From Megalopta genalis (taxonomy: Eukaryota > Arthropoda > Insecta > Hymenoptera > Halictidae), in the NCBI RefSeq assembly GCF_051020955.1, contig NC_135027.1:6076001-6140000 (forward strand): a stretch of DNA of 64,000 nucleotides, written 5' to 3'. The notes under the pieces were generated by a model. It worked only from the letters and a program-made list of their open reading frames with translations. It was not told where the DNA came from and did no database searches. The position numbers and the translations under genes were made by a program. Within the stretch, counting starts at the first letter, position 1. Each line of letters starts with the position of its first letter. Of the stretch, positions 55,504 through 64,000 are shown in pieces.

Positions 55504-56096
55504 TCGCGGTTCGCGCTCCGCGGCCAAAGCCACACCGGCCAGTTTTTGCAATCGTACGCAAGTATGCGAGTATGCACCGACACAAGTTTAAGGTTGCACG
55601 AATCGCACGGTGATAGGCGGCGGCGTAATGCGTCCATAAATTAAGCGGCGCGTTGGGAACGACTTTCTCGCCTCTCGTTCCATTGGAAAATTATCGAGGA
55701 AATCCGGTGAGCACGCCATCTTGACACGAGCTGAGCCACCGTGGGCGTTCGCTACGCTCCCCGAACGAGTCCGCAAAAAACGCAACTTGTCGTCGCGATG
55801 TCGTTCGTTTTCCTCCGACGCTTTTAGTTACAGACAGTTACCGCCGTGGACGGAGAAGAAGTCGAGGCGAGCCGGGTAGTAATTAAGCGGGTATTAGAGA
55901 TCGGCTATTAAAGAAAACATCGTGAAACGCCTCTCGATGTAATTCCGGCTAGACCGCGGATATTACGCATTTATGGCAAAAATTGAGTGGATGCAATGTT
56001 AAATAATTAAAAGATTATCAAGCTGTACAATAAATAATGTTTGTAAACGCTATCTCGGACGGAGACAACCGCGGTAGAAGAATAGACGACGATTGC
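55504..56096. other. Unique sequence, no feature seen
   Basis: CpG-rich. The minus frame 55588-55785 is unrecognised. Confidence 0.4.
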
Positions 56097-56221
56097 AATA
56101 AATTGTCTCCAATTGTCGCTCAGCTTGTAAATAAAAATTGACAATTTGGGAAGATGCGATTATTCGAGTCTTCGGCTCGTTTTTATTATTATTATTTTAT
56201 TGGTATTATTATTATTATTAC

Positions 56222-56272
<51 letters not shown>

Positions 56273-56641
56273 TGTTATTATTACTATTGGTATTATTTTA
56301 TTATTACTATTATTATTATTATTACTGTTATTATTACTATTGTTATTATTTTATTATTACTATTATTATTATTACTGTTATTATTACTATTGTTATTATT
56401 TTATTATTACTATTATTATTACTGTTATTTTATTATTATTATTATTATTATTACTATTATTATTACTATTATTTTATTATTATTATTATTATTACTATTA
56501 TTATTACTATTACTATTATTATTATTATTACTATTATTATTACTATTATTATTATTTTAATATTATATTCGAATAATCATATTTTTACTTCTCAAATTGT
56601 CCATTTTTGTTTACAAGCTGAGCGACAATTGGACAGAATTA
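56097..56641. mobile_element. Hairpin MITE, CAGTAAATTCTCC family, split by (TTA)n
   Basis: The left arm (TGTCTCCAATTGTCGCTCAG, CTTGTAAATAAAAATTGACA, ATTTGGGAAGATGCGATTAT) and right arm (ATTCGAATAATCATATTTTT, CAAATTGTCCATTTTTGTTT, CAAGCTGAGCGACAATTGGA) are mirror images. They are separated by about 380 bp of (TTA)n with ACT and GTT interruptions. The normal GAGCC...GGCTC stem centre is replaced by the expanded microsatellite. The terminal CAGTAAATT is decayed on both sides. Confidence 0.82.
56185..56560. repeat. (TTA)n expansion inside a hairpin MITE
   Basis: Over 370 bp of ATT triplets with interruptions in all three frames. Longer-period structure is visible (TTATTATTTTATTATTACTA recurs about every 60 bp). 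Confidence 0.95.
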
Positions 56642-56871
56642 AATCCTTCGCAAAGATGAACGAACTTTAAAGTTGATTTTCTCGAAAACGGAGCCCCGGA
56701 TAAAAAAAATGTTACACCAACTTTTTTTCTCATTTTTTCACGTAGAATCACCCTCTGCTCGTTGCAGACTGTTACGAAGAACCGGAATGTTAGTCAATAT
56801 CTGTTTCGATTAGGGTTCCCATGTCGGTTCCATAACAGTTACTTTTTTTCGGCTCTACTGTGTGCACGCGT

Positions 56872-56906
<35 letters not shown>

Positions 56907-57570
56907 GCGGAATGACTTCTAAGTTTTAGTACCGTGCCGGAGTCATTTGGACTCGAGCCTTGAACTCGAGCAGCACGCACAAAATGGCAAAGCACGTGCG
57001 ACAATGAATTAGTATTAGTGAACAGTGCATGTGACGATCGCGATGCAAAGTAAGCGCGTTAGAGAAGAACGACGGTATATTTAATCGTTCTCTCTCGCTC
57101 ACGGTAGCAACGAACCGTGAGCTGTTCAGAAAGAACCGATAGAGAAACGAAAAAATTACTGTTATGCGATCGATACAAGAACCGAAACTGGATCCGTAAT
57201 CGGAACAAATTTCGATTCTTCGTAACAGTTATTCGAAATGTAGTCGAACTCCATTTATACGAACTCTGCGGTGACCAGTTCATAAAATCGGGTAGGTTCA
57301 TATAATAGGAGTCTGCTAATAATCCCAGCTACCTGTAACTTTTCGTTCAAATTACCAGGGTTCGCGTTCAGGTAGACAGATTTAAGGTTTACGGACCATC
57401 ATTTGCGGTCAAAATAACGGGTCAATAATTTTTTGATTTACGATTAACCAGATTGTGAACATACATTTCTGAGTTATTTATTCAACATATGTCTTATTCG
57501 CAGTAAATATTACAAAACACTCGTTCAAAATTAGAATAAATGTCTTATTGTTACTTTTATAAACTAACAT
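56642..57570. other. Unique sequence with (GA)n at 56874-56906
   Basis: No element or recognisable gene. A minus-strand 80-codon frame at 57059-57301 is unrecognised. Confidence 0.4.
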
Positions 57571-58432
57571 AAACAGCTGCTCTTAGTGGTATGTAAATTT
57601 GGTGTTAAACAAACAAACAAAAGAAAACCTGCTGAATTTGTCCAGGTTCGCAGTACAGTAAATTCTCTCTAATTACCCTTCAGCTTGTAAACAAAAAATG
57701 GACAATCATGGAAGAGGATTGTCAACAATTATAAAAACGACGAGGAAAGTTATTTGAATAATCGTATTGACATAAAATTGAATATTGAATAATCGTATTC
57801 TCAAATTATCCATTTTTGTTTACAAGCTGAAGGAAAATTACGGAAATTTACATAAACAGCTGCTCTTAGTGGTCTGCTAATCTAGTGTTAAACAAACAAA
57901 CAAAAGAAAATATGCTGAATTTGTCCAGGTTCGCAGTACAGTAAATTCTCCCTAATTACCCTACAGCTTGTAAGCAACAAATGGACAATTATGGAAGAGG
58001 ATTGTCAACAGTTATAAAAACGACGAGGAAAGTTATTTGAATAATCGTATTGACATAAAATTGAATATTGAATAATCGTATTCTCAAATTATCCATTTTT
58101 GTTTACAAGCTGAAGGAAAATTACGGAGAATTTACATAAACAGCTGCTCTTAGTGGTCTGTTAATCTAGTGTTAAACAAACAAACACAAAAGAAAACCTG
58201 CTGAATTTGTCCAGGTTCGCAGTACAGTAAATTCTCCCTAATTATCCTTCAGCTTGTAAGCAACAAATGGACAATTATGGAAGAGGATTGTCAACAATTA
58301 TAAAAACGACGAGCAAAGTTATTCGAATAATCGTATTGACATAAAATTGAATATTGAATAATCGTATCTCTTCTTCTCAAATTATCCATTTTTGTTTACA
58401 AGCTGAAGGAAAATTACGGAGAATTTACTGTA
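57571..58432. repeat. Three tandem copies of hairpin MITE plus flank, 284-bp unit
   Basis: Unit starts at AAACAGCTGCTCTTAGTGGT lie at 57571, 57854 and 58138 (spacing 283 and 284 bp). Each unit has about 85 bp of flank (AACAAACAAACAAAAGAAAA, CTGAATTTGTCCAGGTTCGC) and one CAGTAAATTCTCC-family hairpin. The first two hairpins end TTTACATAAACAG, where the next unit begins; only the last has the full GAGAATTTACTG then TA end. So the MITE was inserted once and then duplicated with its flank. Confidence 0.92.
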
Positions 58433-59342
58433 CCCAGGTGTTCGCGTAGTCGCAGTAACGATCGACAATAGTTCAGATAATAGAGGAGTCCCGCGGAAGT
58501 TCATTAAATCGTGCATCGCCCAAAATTTCGTTCCGATAGATGCAGCTCGGATAAGGGTAGTTCCGCTGTAACGATTCTTCATAACCGTTTTAAGAACTGA
58601 TATCGATGTTATAACAGTCTCCAAAAGCCCTGGTACAAAGAGCTCTTCTGGCCGAAGCGGAAAACCGGATTCACCCTCCTCGGTTTGTCCAACTTCGATC
58701 GAGTCGGAGTCCCGCAACCCCACGTGCATGCCGCCGCGCGCCGAATCATTTTCTCTCGTCTACCCCTGAGATATCCCTACGCGAGTGGCGAACGGTGTAT
58801 GCGTTGGGTATTCACCCTCGGACAGACATATTCCATCGCGATGCTGCGCGCCGTCGAGAACGATCTCGCGAATGAAATTCGAGGGGAGGACTTTTTCGCG
58901 TGCACGTTGTTTCTGTGTAGCGCACAGTGCACGTGCAAGGGTTGCGTATACGAAACGGCCGCCATTGATCGGCGAGTTGCGCGACAGTCCGTCGTCTCGC
59001 GTTAATAGATCGTTACCAGCAACACAATGAAAAGTAAAACGGTAGAAGACGTTGAACGGACACTTCGCTGGGCGCAATTAATACCGGGATTGCCGATGAT
59101 TAACCCGTCGGACGAGAGCGCCAGTTAGTTAACTCGCGCTCCATTTCGTTTCACAACGTCCCCTCGCTTTTTCTTCGTTTCTTACCGGCTCCGACAGCGG
59201 CTCGTATCAATCGTTTTCTGCGGCATTCGTCGGCCATCTTCGAACTATGCATCGACATCTATGTTAATTATCAAAAACGATGCCAAACGTTCGTTACATA
59301 TTGATTATTATTTCTCGAACATTAATTTTTATTACGTGCAAT
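58433..59342. other. Unique CpG-rich sequence
   Basis: Frames of 105-115 codons on both strands overlap (58382-58729 minus, 58685-59005 plus, 58760-59077 minus) and are unrecognised. The first runs into the MITE, which argues against coding. Confidence 0.35.
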
Positions 59343-59464
59343 ATTCTATGTGCAACTTGCTGTCGAATAAAATGTTAGCAGACGCCTCAGTAATATTAAT
59401 AAATAATTAATTGGAAGTGAAATAGTTGCTTCATTTTATTATAGTTTATTATTACTTTATTATA
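59343..59464. repeat. Left-flank repeat shared with 1-122
   Basis: ATTCTATGTGCAACTTGCTG through TTATTACTTTATTATA is the same as the first 122 bases of the window apart from one or two small differences, and ends at the mariner. The upstream neighbour here (ATTTTTATTACGTGCAAT) shows the shared segment may continue left of the window start in copy 1. Confidence 0.8.
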
Positions 59465-59552
59465 TTGGGTTGGCAACTAAGTAATTGTTGATTTCAGTTA
59501 TAGATGTCTCTCACTCCCATTTTTATGATATCCGTAAATGTTATATTATAAA

Positions 59553-59585
<33 letters not shown>

Positions 59586-60064
59586 GTTATGTTATTTTTT
59601 ATTATCCGTGAATGTTAGCAACTGGACAAATTGAATGCAGCGGTCAAGGAAAAGCGACCAGAATTGATCAATCGTAAAGGTGTCATTTTCCATCAGGACA
59701 ATGCTAGGCCGCACACGTCTTTGTCCACTCGGCAAAAATTGATGGATATTGGTTGGGAATTGATGTTACACCCACCATATAGCCCTGATCTCGCGCCATC
59801 GGATTACCACTTATTTCGATCCCTGGACAACTCCCTTCGTGGTAAAACTTTTAACGATGACGACGCTGTAAAATCTCACTTAAATCAGTTTTTGGCCGAA
59901 AAGGATCAGACTTTCTACGAGCGTGGAATTTTCAAGTTGTCGGAGAGATGGCAAAAGGTTATCGAACAAAATGGAAAATACATTACAGATTAAACTTTAT
60001 TCCAAGTAAAAAGAAATTTTTTATTCCATTGAACAAATCGGCAATTACTTAGTTGCCAACCCAA
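59465..60064 (+). mobile_element. Internally deleted mariner (copy 2)
   Basis: 600 bp, with TA at both borders. Ends TTGGGTTGGCAACTAAGTAA and its mirror. Same (TTA)n deletion junction as copy 1, so both copies descend from one deleted element. The right flank (TTGTTTTATTTAATTATT) differs from that of copy 1. Confidence 0.88.
59619..59993 (+). pseudogene. mariner transposase C-terminal fragment (copy 2)
   Basis: About 120 codons with FHQDNARPHTSL and YSPDLAPSDYHLF in DD34D spacing. These positions read closer to the mariner consensus than in copy 1, where Q and P have changed. The frame enters from the deletion junction (QLDKLNAAVKEKR) without a start codon of its own. The DNA-binding domain and first catalytic Asp are missing. 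Confidence 0.9.
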
Positions 60065-60335
60065 TAGTTGTTTTATTTAATTATTATTATTATATTCAGG
60101 GACGTACGAAACTCCGTGAAAGCAATTGTGCACAAATCGAGTTGCGAGTAACTATAACTGAAGGTTAACTTTATATTTATCAAAGAAAAGACGTATCAAA
60201 ATCTGTTATTCTTTTATTTTACTTATTTTAGAATTAAAAAACTCAATACGCATTTTTCGATAAATGTAAAGTGAATTATACCCGAAAACAAATTAAAGCA
60301 ATTGGTTATCCCACAGTAACCCGCTCCGCTACCCC
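60065..60335. mobile_element. Right end of a GCGGAGCCGGTTACTG element (partial)
   Basis: GTGAATTATACCCGAAAACA, CAATTGGTTATCCCACAGTA and ACCCGCTCCGCTACCCCAG match the right 60 bp of 15751-17346. No left end is found. The left part may have been removed or lies beyond the mariner. Confidence 0.65.
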
Positions 60336-60537
60336 AGCTCGTAACGAGCAGTTTTCCCAGCGAATCTCCTCGACAACGTCACCGTCGGCCTTCACCCGTG
60401 CTTTCGTCGCTTATCCATTGATCGCGAAGACGCAAATTTCCTGTCCTTCGGCCCCACTTTCGAACCCATGATCGCATTTAGCCGCCAAAATTTTTGGAAT
60501 TTGTCCTTGCCAGCTCGCGAGGAGAATCTTCGCTCTA
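60336..60537. other. Unique sequence, no feature seen
   Basis: A short spacer between two repeats. Confidence 0.4.
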
Positions 60538-60894
60538 CAGGCTGTCCCATTAACACCCCGAGAAGGGCGATTCCTGAAGCGATTTAAAGTAACTTTTTCC
60601 TCAGCGAAAATGCAATTCGCGGCTTCGTTTACGAGTTATTAAGGAAAAACGCTAACTAATGAGAGGCGAGCTCAGCTTGCTGGAGGCGGCCCAGTCAACG
60701 AACGTACGACGCCCAGTTCCGTTCATTGGCTCGTTCGCCCCGCGCCAGCCGAGCTCGCCTCTCATTGGTCGCTGTTTTTCGTTAATAACTCGCAAACAAA
60801 GCGGCGGACTGCATTTCCGCTGAGGAAAAAGTTACTTCAAATGGTCTGAGGAAGCACCTCTTTCCGGATGTTAACATAATTATGTTTCACCCTG
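60538..60894. mobile_element. Hairpin MITE, CAGGGTGTCCCAAAA family
   Basis: 357 bp, TA-flanked. Ends CAGGCTGTCCCATTAACACC and GTTTCACCCTG are worn. The core is well kept (ACTAATGAGAGGCGAGCTCA, GGCGGCCCAGTCAACGAACG, TCTCATTGGTCGCTG). Shared bases such as CCAGTCAACGAACGTACGAC group it with the copy at 7571-7936. Confidence 0.83.
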
Positions 60895-61003
60895 TATAAA
60901 GCCGTTTTAGCAACCTTTCTAAGGATTGGACCTTCCCCGGCGAAAAGCCCGGAACGGTTTATTGACCCAACGGTAATCGGAGGAGGACCAGAGATAGGGA
61001 AAG

Positions 61004-61075
<72 letters not shown>

Positions 61076-61689
61076 GAAAAAGGGGAGACCCGTTCAGATG
61101 GAAAACGAGCGCGTTTAAGAATTTCAAATTCTCGTCGGATCCGCTCGGCCGAGCGCACGGCAGTTCGGACATTGGTGCGCTCGTATCAGCGTCCACTAGA
61201 TTCCGATCATTTTTCAGGCCAGTTCCCTCTCCGTCCGTTCGGCGGTTACAATCGGCTGGGGGCGCATTCTCGACCCTCGTTGCGCAACGATTTATAGTAG
61301 AATCGAAGCAATAGAAATCGATCCGAATAAACGTATTCGGCGAGCAACGATCGCTCAGCGGCCGAGCACTGACGTAACCGCGAAATTAATTCAGTCGGAG
61401 CAACAGGCTCGCTCCACCGTCTAGCCATGGGGAAGTTAAGTAACCGGTGTCCAGTGTCTTTTCGACACCTGGAACCTACGGATCGATCGTCGGTTCTCTC
61501 CTCTCTGTCCGGACGAATCCGCCTCGTACGAGAGCAAAGAGTTACTACATACTCGTCGAGAATTTTAGCATGTTCACGATTTCGCTACTAAGCGACTCCG
61601 GGCTTGGCTCTGTCGAAATCGAGAGCGACGATTTAGATTTCCATCCCGGGAAACGGCTGATCGTCGAGCGGATTTATTGGGCTGTGAAA
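60895..61689. other. Unique CpG-rich sequence with (GA)n at 61007-61060
   Basis: The GA tract passes into CAGACAGACAGACAGAG on the right. Frames are unrecognised. Confidence 0.4.
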
Positions 61690-62926
61690 TAAAACTCAAT
61701 TTTTTCTATACGAAAAGTGAACTTTAGTCAGTCTATTCTGTACGATAACCTTTTGCCATCTTTCTGGTAACTTCATGATTTCGCGCTGATAAAACTTCTG
61801 CTCCTTATCAGTGAAAAACTCAATCAAGTGCGATTCGAGGTTATCGTTATTATTGAAATTTTTACCACTTAAAAAGTTTCGCAAACTTCGAAATAAATGA
61901 TAATCCGATGGTGCAAGGTCGGGGCTATATGGAGGATGCGACATCATTTCCCAACCGAGCTCCAATAATTTTGTACGTGTTGCTAAAGATGTGCGAGGCC
62001 TCGCATCGACGCGGTGGAATACGATTCTTCTGCGATTTGCCAATTCTGACCTTTTCACTTCGATTGCTTCCTCCAATTTCATAAGTTGCTGGCAGTAAAC
62101 ATCTGAGTTGATCGTTTGGTTGCTTGAAAGCAGCTCAAAATACACAACACCTTTATAGTCCCATCAAATCGACAGCATGATCTTTTTTCTGACGCAATTC
62201 AGCTTTCGATATGGTTTGTGCTGGTTCATCGCGCTTGAACCATGACCTTTTACCATTAATGTTATTGTAAACGATCCATTTTTCATCATCAACGATCACT
62301 CGTTTCAAAAAAGGGTCGATCGCATTACGTTTAAAATGCGTATCGCAAATACCGATTCGTTGGGTTAAGTGAATTTCTTTCAATTCATGCGGAATCCAAG
62401 CATCGAGCTTCTTAACAAGTCCAAGACATCTTATGCGATATTCAATTGTTGTGTGCGATGCATATAATCTTTTTGCAATCTCTCGTACAGTTATATGACG
62501 ATTCGATTCAATTATGGCTTTGATTTTGTCATTATCAACTTCAGAAGGTCGACCAGAACGTTGGTCGTCTTTAGGTGAAAAATCTTCGGAACGAAATCTT
62601 TTGAAACAATTCTAACACGTGCGTTCAGTTAAGCAAACGACGCCATAAACTTCGCATATCTCTCTGCGAGCCTCGGCCGCTTCCTTGCCTTTATGAAAAT
62701 AAGAAAGTAAAATGTGTCGAAAATGTTCATCTTTGCACTCCGTGTTAAAATTGACAGCAAACTGTCAATCGTAAACAAAACTACACGGAATTTGTTTCTA
62801 TAGTAACCTAAACGTGTCAACTATCAAAGCTGATGACAAAAAGATTACGATCTTAACAAAAGAACGACAATGCAGACACAACGTTATCTATTATTGCAAA
62901 CCGAAATTACTTTCTTGCCAACTCAA
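61690..62926 (-). mobile_element. Near-full-length dead mariner
   Basis: About 1.24 kb, close to the usual mariner length. Its 5' end lies at the right (reverse complement TTGAGTTGGCAAGAAAGTAA, next to TA at 62927). The left end near 61676-61695 (TATTGGGCTGTGAAATAAAA) is a poor match to this, so the 3' terminal repeat is decayed or lost. It carries one transposase pseudogene across most of its length. Confidence 0.87.
61696..62775 (-). pseudogene. mariner transposase pseudogene, all domains present
   Basis: Read on the minus strand. The N-terminal part (about 62770-62600) has EHFRHILLSYFHKGKEAAEA. A TAG stop follows (about 62610), then CFKRFRSEDFSPKDDQRSGR, a helix-turn-helix region (HITVREIAKRL) and LVKKLDAWIPHELKE. 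RVIVDDEKWIVYNN holds the first catalytic Asp. A frameshift lies near 62145-62155. The last part (61696-62145) has FHRVDARPRTSL, where the family has FHQDNARPHTSL, so the second catalytic Asp is lost, and then an intact YSPDLAPSDYHLFRSL. It is dead by three independent lesions. Confidence 0.9.
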
Positions 62927-62928
62927 TA

Positions 62929-64000
62929 CATAGTTGCCACGGCTCTTTGCAGGTGATCAAACGAGACCGCGAACAAGACCTGAACGGGAACTGCGAACCG
63001 TAGGTAGCAAACGATAGAAGAAGGTAGAAGGAAGTAGCAGCCAGCACAGCGTGCCACTGGCGTGAAAGATGTAACGCGCGCGGCGGAGATAGGCGTCCCG
63101 GGGAGACACTAGCCGGCAAACGGCAACGATTAATAATTCTCGCGAACGTATGCGCGTTTGTTGCTGAAAGCGGAGATCGCCTAACGCGTACCGACACCTT
63201 GGCCCACAAGAGGGGTTTGACCCCATTTTTATTGCGGACGAAACGCGTTCTCCTCCCCCCTATCCGCGGAACAGTGTCATTGGTCGCTAATGGATTAAAC
63301 GCGCGTGGAACAGCCTGAACGAACGGCGACGGAGAAACGAAGAGAGCGCACGAAGAGCGCGCGCCCGCTTGCACGAGCCAGAGAGAGAGAGAGAGAGAGA
63401 GAGAGCGCGAGGGAGAGAGAGAGAGAGAGCGAGGGAGAGATGTTTTCTTTGGCGTTTTAAAGTTATTACTCGAAAGCACGGACTTGCTGTGAGTCATGGA
63501 CCGCCACGCCGATGGATCCGTTAATCGCGCTCGAATTTACCCGAGTCGAACGAAAGCATCGATTCTACGGTTGCACCTTTCTTCCGGGAAAACTAAATGA
63601 AACGTATAAACTAGCGTTCTACCGGCTTGTATCACAATTGATTTTTCTCGATTACGACCGATCGAAATCAATCCCCACGGAATTATGCGTGACAGAGCAA
63701 ATGAATTATTAAATCCATCAATTTTAACGATCCGCGATCTTTCACGTGAATTCACAGATTTTTCGTGGCTCGTTAGCCTAGACCATGTTAGCCTCGTTAG
63801 CCTAAACCTAGACCGCGGATTGTTATGCAAAATAAAGATTTTCCAAAACGATTGTCAGAGAGGGAAAGTAAATGAAGATAAATCGTTTGCTTGATTAGTT
63901 TCACTAAGATGAAAATAGTATAACAATGTCATTAAATTCATCTTACGTTTTCATCATTTGGTATTTCAGCTATCGTTTTCTCTATGTTATAAATTTAACA
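62929..64000. other. Unique sequence with (GA)n at 63378-63440
   Basis: CpG-rich to about 63560, then AT-rich. The minus frame 62907-63497 (196 codons) is largely a Ser/Leu artefact of the GA tract plus unrecognised sequence. GCCTCGTTAGCCTAAACC and GTTAGCCTAGACCATGTTAG near 63770-63810 are short local direct repeats. No gene is assigned. Confidence 0.4.

Noticed and set aside
56138..56670. Poly-Leu/Tyr/Ile frames of 140-174 codons resembling membrane segments
   Set aside because: They are (TTA)n read in three frames inside a hairpin element.
1..64000. tRNA and rRNA genes
   Set aside because: I looked for tRNA B-box-like GGTTCGAATCC words with a paired upstream A box and for conserved rRNA segments, and found none that fold or match.

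Overview
This window is eukaryotic nuclear DNA, most likely from an insect and plausibly a hymenopteran. The evidence is DD34D mariner and piggyBac-type transposase remnants, many short TA- and TTAA-flanked inverted-repeat elements, abundant (GA)n, (TTA)n and (AT)n microsatellites, and alternation of very AT-rich repeat DNA with CpG-rich unique DNA. The species call is inference. I found no host protein-coding gene, tRNA, rRNA, CRISPR array or bacterial operon that I can support. The long open frames in the CpG-rich parts have no recognisable domain and look like chance frames. The window is best read as intergenic or intronic DNA that has been repeatedly invaded by DNA transposons.

Layout. 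At 1-730 and 59343-60064 lie two near-identical deletion-derived mariners that share about 120 bp of left flank. Between them are at least six repeat families. (1) A TTAA-flanked family with ends CCCTTTGCACTCGA (about 250 bp, a dozen copies). A longer member at 31400-32445 encodes the N-terminal and C-terminal parts of a piggyBac transposase, which ties the short elements to piggyBac. (2) Other TTAA-flanked families with different ends (near 21880, 23807, 26805, 36215, 45229, 46418 and 54960), several with a striking GC-rich perfect palindrome near an end. (3) A TA-flanked hairpin family with ends CAGTAAATTCTCC. (4) A TA-flanked hairpin family with ends CAGGGTGTCCCAAAA and a GC-rich core carrying inverted CCAAT boxes. 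(5) Elements bounded by GCGGAGCCGGTTACTGTGGG. (6) mariner families with three different terminal repeats, including a near-full-length dead copy at 61690-62926.

The clearest architecture is nesting. piggyBac lies inside mariner (31342-32940), TTAA elements lie inside TA elements (21375-22673, 26647-28130, 36043-37055), and a mariner lies inside a TTAA element (46418-46981). These give a relative order of invasions. A second theme is conversion of dispersed elements into tandem arrays: 15852-17130, 57571-58432, 42544-43461 and 50658-51424. A third is growth of microsatellites in the loops of hairpin elements. Unique CpG-rich segments, for example 2530-3670, 5690-6980, 8781-9620, 47000-49560 and 62930-63560, could hold regulatory sequence or untranslated exons, but nothing in them identifies a gene.
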